Shown: one piece after another, positions 1-5,415 of the stretch | Position numbering within the stretch: position 1 is the stretch's first letter | Layout: each line of letters begins with the position of its first letter | Source of the DNA: Clostridia bacterium | Lineage (GTDB): Bacteria; Bacillota_A; Clostridia; Christensenellales; UBA1242 | DNA: 5,415 nt | Direction of reading: 5' to 3' | Assembly (NCBI GenBank): GCA_017466005.1 | Contig: JAFTUZ010000097.1 | Coordinates: 1 to 5,415 of the forward strand | Translations under genes and position numbers: made by a program | The notes under the pieces: model-generated | Databases searched by the model: none | The model's input: only the letters and a program-made list of their open reading frames with translations | What the model was told of the DNA's origin: nothing

Positions 1-307
1 CTTGTTTTGTATAATATTTTATAAGTTCAATAATTTTATCTGCTAAATTTGAATTTGAAATTCCAACTGCTTTACAATTTGTAGTTTCAAACAAATTATC
101 AATCAAATTACTTTCTAATTCTATATTTAATATATTACTGTTTTCGCTTAAATATTTTGCTGTTCTTTTTAAAGAATTACCAGCAGTAATATCTGTAAAT
201 ATAACAAACACTGGTTTTTTGCTAGATTTTAAGTTGTCTATACCATAAACCACCGCACCAGCTTTTTTACATAAATTTATATATTTTTTAATGCTATTTA
301 AGTCCAT
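1..307 (-). CDS. ylxQ: YlxQ-type L7Ae/L30e-fold RNA-binding protein (3' end cut by window edge)
   Basis: An open frame of 102 codons starts at the ATG complementary to 305-307 and reaches the window edge without a stop, so the C-terminus is missing. The protein (MDLNSIKKYINLCKKAGAVV...) has the layout of small bacterial L7Ae-like proteins: an N-terminal helix with KKAGAVVYG (residues 14-22), a basic stretch before a buried strand (KKPVFVIFTDIT, 30-41), then NSLKRTAKYL (44-53), where the family usually has a helix following an Asn-Thr or similar pair, and a late hydrophobic strand CKAVGIS (78-84). Family members are about 100 residues, so little is likely missing. L7Ae-fold proteins bind kink-turn RNA; the exact cellular target of YlxQ is not settled. 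The start lies inside the end of rnpM with a 14-base overlap, and a possible ribosome binding site AGAGGA (319-324) sits 11 bases upstream, so translational coupling is likely. The position after nusA and rnpM is the standard one for ylxQ and supports the call. infB would be expected next, outside the window. Confidence 0.78.
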   Translation of the reverse strand, partial: MDLNSIKKYINLCKKAGAVVYGIDNLKSSKKPVFVIFTDITAGNSLKRTAKYLSENSNILNIELESNLIDNLFETTNCKAVGISNSNLADKIIELIKYYTKQ

Positions 308-560
308 TAACCAAATAGTCCTCTATTTCTTTATATACTTCTTCAGGAACATCACATTTAAAAGCACGATTTAAACATTTAGTTTTTTTAAGTTTTGCAA
401 TACATTCACTAGAACGGCATACCCAAACACCTCTAGTTTGTATGTTATTTTTTTTGTCAATCAAAATTTTACCATTTACTTTTACCAATCTTACTAATTC
501 GCTTTTAGGTAACATTTCACGATTAACAATACACATTCTTAAAGGATTTTTCATATTCAC
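294..560 (-). CDS. rnpM: RnpM/YlxR family RNA-binding protein
   Basis: This 88-residue protein matches the YlxR (DUF448) family in length and pattern. It has an N-terminal PLRMCIVNREMLPKSELVRLV (residues 6-26), like the family's PxRxCxxxxxxxxKxxLxRxV, then a short strand-turn region and TRGVWVC (42-48), corresponding to the family's GRGAYxC, followed by a basic helix with a second Cys (C53) and LNRAF (63-67). B. subtilis YlxR was renamed RnpM because it binds RNase P RNA and modulates its activity in vitro; assigning that role here is by homology. The gene begins 3 bases after the nusA stop and ends inside the next gene. The start is uncertain. The longest frame uses GTG (558-560), but an ATG two codons later (552-554) is equally plausible, and neither has a well-spaced ribosome binding site. 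Translation is probably coupled to nusA termination. The family glycine before RG is Thr here and the following Ala-Tyr is Val-Trp, which is mild divergence. Confidence 0.9.
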   Translation of the reverse strand: MNMKNPLRMCIVNREMLPKSELVRLVKVNGKILIDKKNNIQTRGVWVCRSSECIAKLKKTKCLNRAFKCDVPEEVYKEIEDYLVNGLK

Positions 561-563
561 CTA

Positions 564-1703
564 TTAATCTATTGTTTCAAGTTCTCCAAAAATATCACTT
601 TCAGCTTCTTCTATGCCTTCAAAACTAACTTCTTTAGGTTGAGCTTGTGATTCAGATTTTGCAGCAGCACTTTCGCTTTTTACATCTATTTTCCAACCAG
701 TTAATCTTGCCGCAAGACGTACATTCATACCTTCTTTACCAATAGCCAAAGAAAGTTTGTTGTCAGGAACAATAACTTTACTAGATTTTTCATCTTCGTT
801 AATTTCCACACTTACAACTTCTGCAGGGCTTAAAGCAGATGCAATAAATTCAAATACATCTTCTGACCAAGGAATAACATCTATTTTTTCACCTTTTAAT
901 TCATCTACAATAGAGTTTATTCTTGCACCACGGTTACCTATACAAACACCAACAGGGTCTATATTTGCAACAGTTGCAGCAACTGCAACTTTTGTTCTAA
1001 AACCAGCTTCTCTAACGATGCTTTTTATTACAACTTCACCGTTTTCAATTTCTGGAATTTCTATTTCAAATAATTTTTTAACAAAACCAACAGTTGTTCT
1101 TGAAACTTGAATTTGAGAACCAAACATTGTTTCTTTTACTTTTTTAATATAAACTTTTATACGGTCGCCTTCTGCAAATTGTTCGCCAGGTATTTGGTCA
1201 CCTTCACACAAAACACCTTCAACATCTATACCGCTAAGTTCTAAATAAACATTTTTAGCGTCCATTCTTCTAACAATAGCAGTTGTAAGTTGGTCACCTT
1301 TAGCATTGATTTCAGCAGAAATATTTTCACGCTCTGCTTCTCTTAATTTTTGCATAACCACTTGTTTTGCTGTTTGTGCGGCAATTCTACCAAAAGATTT
1401 TGGTGTAACTTCTTCAGAAACTGTGTCACCTACTTTGTAAGTAGATTTTAATTTTTTAGCTTCTTCTAAAGAAATTTCTTTATCTGGGTCTTCAACTTCT
1501 TCAACAACTGTTTTATACGCATAAACTTTTATTGTATTTTTTTCTGGATTTAATTTAACTGTTGCAGATTTTGCTTCTCCAAAATTTTTCTTATATGCAC
1601 TTGTTAAAGCAGTTTCTAATGCTGCTACAAAAAATTCTTTATTAATTTTCTTTTCCTTTTCCAAAAGGTCTAGTGCTATAAAAAAGTCTTTACTATTAAT
1701 CAT
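564..1703 (-). CDS. nusA: Transcription termination/antitermination factor NusA
   Basis: NusA binds RNA polymerase and nascent RNA, promotes pausing and strengthens intrinsic termination. The 379-residue protein has the domain order of Firmicutes NusA: N-terminal RNA polymerase-binding domain (about 1-125, with FGRIAAQTAKQVVMQKLREA at 104-123), S1 domain (about 135-201, ending IQVSR), KH1 with the GxxG loop in IGNRGARI (255-262), and KH2 with IGKEGMNVRLAARLTGW (321-337). A 40-residue Ser/Glu/Ala-rich acidic tail (about 342-379) follows. There are no C-terminal acidic-repeat domains like those of E. coli NusA, which is normal for this phylum. The ATG start is supported by AAAGGAG (1709-1715) five bases upstream. 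The gene has its own promoter and a hairpin-bearing leader, described separately. rimP, usually immediately upstream, is absent. Identity is essentially certain from the four-domain architecture and the neighbours rnpM and ylxQ. Confidence 0.98.
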   Translation of the reverse strand: MINSKDFFIALDLLEKEKKINKEFFVAALETALTSAYKKNFGEAKSATVKLNPEKNTIKVYAYKTVVEEVEDPDKEISLEEAKKLKSTYKVGDTVSEEVTPKSFGRIAAQTAKQVVMQKLREAERENISAEINAKGDQLTTAIVRRMDAKNVYLELSGIDVEGVLCEGDQIPGEQFAEGDRIKVYIKKVKETMFGSQIQVSRTTVGFVKKLFEIEIPEIENGEVVIKSIVREAGFRTKVAVAATVANIDPVGVCIGNRGARINSIVDELKGEKIDVIPWSEDVFEFIASALSPAEVVSVEINEDEKSSKVIVPDNKLSLAIGKEGMNVRLAARLTGWKIDVKSESAAAKSESQAQPKEVSFEGIEEAESDIFGELETID

Positions 1704-1715
1704 TTTATCTCCTTT

Positions 1716-1747
1716 AAAAATGATGAGTGGGCTTTCAACCCACTCAT
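1716..1747 (-). terminator. Leader hairpin with short U-tract before nusA (candidate attenuator)
   Basis: In transcript orientation a perfect 9-bp stem, ATGAGTGGG (1739-1747) with CCCACTCAT (1723-1731), closes a 7-base loop. Two bases (CA) follow, then five T's (1716-1720), then directly AAAGGAG, the nusA ribosome binding site. It is the only GC-rich hairpin seen between genes in this window. It lies downstream of the predicted promoter and upstream of the nusA start, so it would sit in the nusA 5' untranslated region. The short U-tract, offset from the stem and followed by A's, is what a weak, NusA-responsive terminator looks like. It could also be the 3' end signal for the upstream cdsA-rseP-polC-like transcript, or a 5' stabilising hairpin. 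The hairpin is directly visible; the attenuator role is inferred. Confidence 0.65.
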
Positions 1748-1766
1748 ACTAGATTTTATCATATTT

Positions 1767-1795
1767 AGTATAACACAATAAAATTAAAAAATCAA
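1767..1795 (-). promoter_or_regulatory. Sigma-A-type extended -10 promoter for nusA
   Basis: On the minus strand the -35 hexamer TTGATT (1790-1795) and -10 hexamer TATACT (1767-1772) are separated by exactly 17 bases, with an extended -10 TG one base before the -10 box (1774-1775). Initiation would be expected near 1759-1761, giving a leader of about 57 bases before the nusA ATG. The -10 box matches consensus at 5 of 6 positions and the -35 box at 4 of 6. It is the best promoter-like arrangement seen among the intergenic regions, and it suggests that nusA-rnpM-ylxQ is transcribed separately from, or in addition to, the upstream genes. The element is predicted from sequence only. Confidence 0.75.
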
Positions 1796-1838
1796 TAGAA
1801 TATCATCAATTTTACTGTAAATAAATGAAATTTTTAAA

Positions 1839-3389
1839 TTAAATAAGTTTAATAAAAACTTTTGCAGTAGCCACAGCATCGTTTAATGCTCGGTGGGCAT
1901 CTTCTAACACAATATTTAATGCTTTTACAACAGTTGAAAGTTTGTAGTTATGAAGTGATGGTATTTTGTTTCTTGCTAGTTCCAAAGTATCTATCTGAAC
2001 ATTATCAAAATTATACCTATACTTTTTACCAGCATTTTGTAAGAATTTTATATCAAAACCTATATTATAAGCACTTAATACACTACCTTTTACAAACTTA
2101 TAAAAATCTGGCAAAACATTATCTATTGTAGGAGCAAATGCTATCATATCTGGAGTTATATTTGTTATTTTTTGAATCTCTTCTGGAATTGCGCAACCAG
2201 GATTTATTAGTGTAGAAAACGTTTCAGTACAAACTCCGTTTACAACTTTTACAGCACCTATCTCTATTATATGACAAGTATCCGCCTGCAAGCCAGTTGT
2301 TTCAAAGTCAAAAACCACAACAGATTTATGTTCGTTCCAAAAATTATCATTTTTAGCAATTTCTTTATTAAATAAATCCATTTGCACTAAATCTACCATA
2401 GGTTTTGGACTTACACAAATATATTCAGGTTTTTCTTCTCTCCAAACATATTGCCTTTCTAATGTTAAAATGTTGCATTTAGATAAGGCATTTATTCTAA
2501 TACTTGCTTTATTGCCAAAAGTACTCACATATCCATTAATAAGCACTTGTTGTTGGTCCTCTAACTTTCTTAATATTTCTAAATTTTTATCATTAGGGAA
2601 GCAAACAACTTCAATAGAACCCGTTGCATCAGTTAAGGTAAATGAAAATTTCTTTTTAGTTGTCATCTCACCTTTTTCACGTTTGGATTTTGGAATAAAC
2701 TCACTTTCAATAGGATTAGAGAAAAAGCCCGCTAAAACAACTTCTTCTTTTTCTTCTATTCCCATATTTTCTATAAACACAGGTGGTTTAGTTATTAGTT
2801 TACCCATTAAATTTTCAACATTATCAACCGCTACAACGTTTATTTCTTGCTCTTTTTCTATACAACGCATAAGGTCGGCATTAGGAGAAATATCTTCATA
2901 ATCTTGTTCTCTTAATTTCTTTTCAGTTTTACAAACATTAAACTCAAATTCTATATTTTCAAAAAAGCGAACACTAAAATAATTCATTAAACTTTTATAA
3001 TTTGTATTTTCTGTTAATATTCTCTTCTCGCTTTCTCGGCAATTAATAATAATTTTTAACTGACTTTCATTTTTATTAAAAGTTACATCGTCAAGTTTAA
3101 ATGTATGTTGCAATACAGGTAAATTATGTTCAAAGAAATCTATAAGTTCATTAAATAAAACTTCGTTATCTATATAACTAGGTTTAAACTTTACTTTTAC
3201 CTTACAAACATCTTTCAGCAAGTTTTTTACTTCCGAAGTTATTTTTTTCTTTTGTTCCGCACTTGGTTTTTGTTCATTATCCGGATATAAGAAAATGAGA
3301 ACGCACTCGTTCTCTTTTTCTTCAAAACTTGCAGATGCAAATTTTATATTCTTATTCTCTTCTAGTGCTAAAATTTTTTGTATAGACAC
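1839..3389 (-). CDS. PolC-derived protein without polymerase: N-terminal region, OB fold and DEDDh 3'-5' exonuclease
   Basis: The 516-residue protein aligns by motif with the front part of Gram-positive PolC, the replicative polymerase. Residues 1-200 resemble the PolC N-terminal region (conserved helix around EVLFNELIDFFEHNLPVL, 76-93). An OB fold spans about 215-305 (KFSFTLTDATGSIEVVCF, 247-264). The DnaQ-like exonuclease spans about 356-516 with all acidic residues and the general-base histidine present: D361 and E363 in DFETTG, N442/D446 in YNIGFD, H499 and D504 in HRALNDA. PolC normally has its first PHP segment (with an HxH motif) between OB and exonuclease, then the second PHP segment and the polymerase after it. 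Here a roughly 50-residue linker with no HxH replaces the first part, and the protein stops at the exonuclease end, about 900 residues short. The linker contains QMDLF (336-340), a beta-clamp-type motif. The GTG start is backed by AAAGGA seven bases upstream, overlapping the rseP stop. The frame is intact and the locus is where polC normally sits. It is probably a nuclease acting on DNA 3' ends; its role is not established. Confidence 0.88.
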   Translation of the reverse strand: MSIQKILALEENKNIKFASASFEEKENECVLIFLYPDNEQKPSAEQKKKITSEVKNLLKDVCKVKVKFKPSYIDNEVLFNELIDFFEHNLPVLQHTFKLDDVTFNKNESQLKIIINCRESEKRILTENTNYKSLMNYFSVRFFENIEFEFNVCKTEKKLREQDYEDISPNADLMRCIEKEQEINVVAVDNVENLMGKLITKPPVFIENMGIEEKEEVVLAGFFSNPIESEFIPKSKREKGEMTTKKKFSFTLTDATGSIEVVCFPNDKNLEILRKLEDQQQVLINGYVSTFGNKASIRINALSKCNILTLERQYVWREEKPEYICVSPKPMVDLVQMDLFNKEIAKNDNFWNEHKSVVVFDFETTGLQADTCHIIEIGAVKVVNGVCTETFSTLINPGCAIPEEIQKITNITPDMIAFAPTIDNVLPDFYKFVKGSVLSAYNIGFDIKFLQNAGKKYRYNFDNVQIDTLELARNKIPSLHNYKLSTVVKALNIVLEDAHRALNDAVATAKVFIKLI

Positions 3390-3396
3390 TTTTTTA

Positions 3397-3402
3397 TCCT
3401 TT
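3397..3402 (-). promoter_or_regulatory. Ribosome binding site deciding the GTG start of the PolC-like gene
   Basis: AAAGGA on the minus strand lies seven bases before the GTG at 3387-3389 and touches the last base of the rseP stop codon. The good spacing fixes the uncommon GTG start, and the overlap with the stop suggests translation coupled to rseP. Confidence 0.8.
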
Positions 3403-4484
3403 TAAGTAAATAAATTAAATAAATCTATAAATATTACAAACGCAAACAGCACAACCAATCCACCAAAGTGTATCCATGCTTCAACTTTTCTATTAACCGG
3501 TTTTCCCCTTATCCATTCTATTCCCGTAAATATCATTCGCGAGCCATCTAGGGCTGGAATTGGCAAGAGATTAAACACCGCCAAGTTTACCGAAATAAAT
3601 GGTAAGAAAATAAACAAGTTCATAATATTAATTTGAGTATATTCTGCCATTGTACCTATTGTGGTAATTGGTCCACCAACTTGTGATAAGTCAACAGCAC
3701 CAGTAAGCAACTGGAACAAGAACACTAAAATTTCCCAAGCCATTACCGCCGCAACTGGAACACAGTTTGCTATTGCTTCTAAAAATGTATATTGATAATA
3801 TCCTAATGTTACACCCAGCATACCTGTTGTATCATTTTCAACACTTGGATTTGCAAACTTTTGTAAAGTTAAAACTTCTGTTGAACCATCAGAATGTTCT
3901 ACTGTATAAGTAAATTCTTCATTTACCCCAATATCTTCCATTAATCTATTAAAAGTATTTCCTGAAGTAAAAGAAACCTTTACCCCATTTACTTCACGAA
4001 TAATATCGCCTTCGTGCAATACTCTTGTATAGCCCATTTCATTCATTTGTTGAACATGCATAGGGTCCACAGAATCTACTTTTCTTACATCATAACCAAA
4101 GCCTACCAACAAAATAAATGCAAAAATAATAGCAGATAAAAAGTTAAATAATACACCCGCAAACTGAACAATCATTCGTTTCCAAGGCTTTTGATTATTA
4201 AATGCTGCTGGGTCTGGGTCGTCTTCATCTTCTCCAGCAAAAGCACAATATCCACCAAGCGGTAAAATTCTTATACTAAAAATCTCACCACTTTTTAGTG
4301 TCTTTTTAAATATTGCTTTACCAAAACCTATAGCAAACTCATTTATTTTAAAGCCAAGTTTTTTACCAACTATATAGTGCCCAAACTCATGAATAGTTAT
4401 CATAATTAATAAAACCACAATAGCAAGCAATATATATAGAATGGTGTTCATTACACTGGCAAAACTAGCAAGAAGTGCTAACAC
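3402..4484 (-). CDS. rseP: RseP/RasP-family site-2 intramembrane zinc metalloprotease
   Basis: This M50 protease cleaves transmembrane segments inside the membrane, classically membrane anti-sigma factors (RsiW in B. subtilis) and other single-span proteins. The 360-residue sequence shows the zinc motif HEFGH (residues 32-36) in the first membrane helix (about 14-38), a membrane helix at about 105-130, one PDZ domain (about 135-210, with HEGDIIREVNGVKV at 157-170), a hydrophobic segment at 237-262, and the third zinc ligand in NLLPIPALDG (305-314, D313). A final membrane helix covers about 340-358. With one PDZ domain and 360 residues it is somewhat shorter than B. subtilis RasP (about 420). 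The GTG start is favoured over the ATG at codon 12 because AAGGGGG lies seven bases upstream. It follows cdsA, as is typical, but dxr, which often separates the two, is missing. The PolC-like gene begins 12 bases after its stop. Substrates cannot be told from this window. Confidence 0.96.
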   Translation of the reverse strand: MLALLASFASVMNTILYILLAIVVLLIMITIHEFGHYIVGKKLGFKINEFAIGFGKAIFKKTLKSGEIFSIRILPLGGYCAFAGEDEDDPDPAAFNNQKPWKRMIVQFAGVLFNFLSAIIFAFILLVGFGYDVRKVDSVDPMHVQQMNEMGYTRVLHEGDIIREVNGVKVSFTSGNTFNRLMEDIGVNEEFTYTVEHSDGSTEVLTLQKFANPSVENDTTGMLGVTLGYYQYTFLEAIANCVPVAAVMAWEILVFLFQLLTGAVDLSQVGGPITTIGTMAEYTQINIMNLFIFLPFISVNLAVFNLLPIPALDGSRMIFTGIEWIRGKPVNRKVEAWIHFGGLVVLFAFVIFIDLFNLFT

Positions 4485-4491
4485 AAATCTG

Positions 4492-4498
4492 CCCCCTT
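4492..4498 (-). promoter_or_regulatory. Ribosome binding site deciding the GTG start of rseP
   Basis: AAGGGGG on the minus strand is one base off the AAGGAGG ideal and ends seven bases before GTG (4482-4484). It supports the GTG start over the downstream in-frame ATG. It stands out from an otherwise almost pure A/T spacer. The rest of the 75-base gap between cdsA and rseP (4485-4559) shows no convincing promoter or terminator. Confidence 0.8.
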
Positions 4499-4559
4499 CT
4501 AAATATAATAAAAAAATTAAAAAATGTTTACTTAATATTTATATTTTATTTTAATAAAA

Positions 4560-5415
4560 TTAGACCATAAAAATGATAAGTAAGAACATAAATACAAAAA
4601 TAACATTAAATACAAGCCCGTTTATTCTGTCCATTATTCCGCCATGACCTGGTAACATAGTACCAAAGTCTTTAATACCTGCTCTTCTTTTTAAGAAAGA
4701 TGCCACTATATCACCGCACATACTAAATATTCCACAGAATAATCCACCCAAAAGGAATATCCAAGCATTAATACCATTAGCGGCAAAGAATTCAGCCAAA
4801 ACTGGAGATGTGTTAAAACAAGCAAAAACAATTAACGCACCAACTATTGCACCAATTATTCCACCAAACAAGCCACCCCAAGTTTTACCCTTTCCTAACT
4901 TTTCTAAACTTATTTTTTTAGTTTTTAATAATCTACCAATTAACATAGCACAAGTATCTGCAAACATTGTTGTAACTAAAACTAAAATAATTCCCAACAA
5001 TCCAGCATCATACTCTACTGAAAGTGCAAAGAAATCATTAAAGTGGTTAATTAAAAAGAAGAAGCATAATAATACTGTAGGATAAATACACCCTAACAAA
5101 GTATTTGCACTTTTACGTGCCACAAAGCTCCATTTAGAGCCAGAATAACCACTTTCACTCATATCTTTTTGCACATATTCTGGCATAAATAAAGCAATAA
5201 CTAATAATAAAACTAAAAATGTTGCAATTAAAAGCCCAACAATGCTAGCTAAAAATATATAAAATGATGTTTGATAAGAAATGCAAACAATTAAAGATAT
5301 AAAACATAATATAGGGAAAATCCCCATTCCTAATATATATCCAGGCTTGTCCGATTTTTTAAGTAAAGCATCAATTTCAAACGAGCCCATTATCATTAAA
5401 AATCCAATAAGTATA
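4560..5415 (-). CDS. cdsA: Phosphatidate cytidylyltransferase (CDP-diacylglycerol synthase), 5' end cut by window edge
   Basis: CdsA is an integral membrane enzyme that makes CDP-diacylglycerol from phosphatidic acid and CTP, feeding phosphatidylglycerol and cardiolipin synthesis. Numbering from the ATG at 5394-5396, the sequence has FADTCAMLIGR (145-155), KGKTWGG (169-175) and the family signature beginning SFLKRRAGIKD (233-243) and continuing with PGHGGIMDRI (249-258). About seven hydrophobic segments are visible, at roughly 20-40, 45-70, 100-118, 130-147, 172-195, 210-228 and 259-278. The frame stays open past that ATG to the window edge, adding at least six hydrophobic codons, and the first visible residues match the region after the first helices of the family. 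The true start therefore lies outside the window. The signature's last position, normally Asp, is Asn (N259). The next gene, rseP, is the expected neighbour. Confidence 0.95.
   Translation of the reverse strand, partial: ILIGFLMIMGSFEIDALLKKSDKPGYILGMGIFPILCFISLIVCISYQTSFYIFLASIVGLLIATFLVLLLVIALFMPEYVQKDMSESGYSGSKWSFVARKSANTLLGCIYPTVLLCFFFLINHFNDFFALSVEYDAGLLGIILVLVTTMFADTCAMLIGRLLKTKKISLEKLGKGKTWGGLFGGIIGAIVGALIVFACFNTSPVLAEFFAANGINAWIFLLGGLFCGIFSMCGDIVASFLKRRAGIKDFGTMLPGHGGIMDRINGLVFNVIFVFMFLLIIFMV

Noticed and set aside
757..1110. Plus-strand open frame of 117 codons
   Set aside because: Lies entirely antisense inside nusA, whose domains are unambiguous; no recognisable family pattern.
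1811..1821. Palindrome TTTACTGTAAA as an operator
   Set aside because: Short, single copy and AT-rich; lies upstream of the nusA -35 box, but nothing else supports a regulator site.
1886..2131. Plus-strand open frame of 81 codons
   Set aside because: Antisense to the exonuclease domain of the PolC-like gene; no family pattern.
2470..2901. Plus-strand open frame of 143 codons
   Set aside because: Antisense to the OB and linker region of the PolC-like gene; composition reads as reverse-frame shadow.
1839..3389. PolC-like gene as a plain pseudogene
   Set aside because: No frameshift or premature stop inside any domain, all exonuclease residues kept, ends at a domain boundary, and the PHP segment before the exonuclease is also cleanly absent, which a simple 3' truncation would not explain.
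4543..4560. Inverted repeat ATTTTATT/AATAAAAT at the cdsA stop as a terminator
   Set aside because: All A/T with a two-base loop and no following U-tract in the transcript direction; expected by chance in such AT-rich DNA.
4810..5085. Plus-strand open frame of 91 codons
   Set aside because: Antisense to cdsA; no domain pattern.
5394..5396. ATG as the true start of cdsA
   Set aside because: The frame remains open and hydrophobic to the window edge, and starting here would drop the family's first membrane segment; no good ribosome binding site precedes it.

Overview
This is a low-GC window in the standard genetic code (Trp is TGG; TAA and TAG stops). Every supported gene lies on the minus strand, so transcription runs from the right end to the left. 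Gene families, order and AT-rich composition point to a Firmicutes (Bacillota) chromosome, probably a clostridial or related lineage. No genus can be named from the sequence.

Layout in the direction of transcription: cdsA (phosphatidate cytidylyltransferase, 5' end outside the window); rseP (site-2 intramembrane zinc protease); a 516-residue PolC-derived protein that keeps the PolC N-terminal region, OB fold and DEDDh exonuclease but has no PHP or polymerase domain; a 135-base intergenic region with a well-formed sigma-A-type promoter and a GC-rich hairpin; nusA; rnpM (ylxR); and a ylxQ-type L7Ae-fold gene that runs off the left edge. Genes inside each block are tightly packed (gaps of 12 and 3 bases, one 14-base overlap). 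The 75-base gap after cdsA is the only loose spot in the upstream block.

This is the familiar Firmicutes cluster cdsA-dxr-rseP-(ispG/proS)-polC-rimP-nusA-ylxR-ylxQ-infB, but modified: dxr and rimP are absent from their usual places, and the gene at the polC position encodes only the non-polymerase half. The left block (nusA, rnpM, ylxQ) deals with transcription elongation/termination and RNA binding. The right block combines membrane lipid precursor synthesis, membrane proteolysis and a replication/repair-related nuclease.

The points most worth following up are: (1) the polymerase-less PolC protein, which carries a beta-clamp-like pentapeptide (QMDLF) just before its exonuclease; (2) a hairpin with a short, interrupted U-tract between the nusA promoter and the nusA ribosome binding site, matching the known NusA-autoregulation design; and (3) an Asp-to-Asn change at the last position of the CdsA signature.
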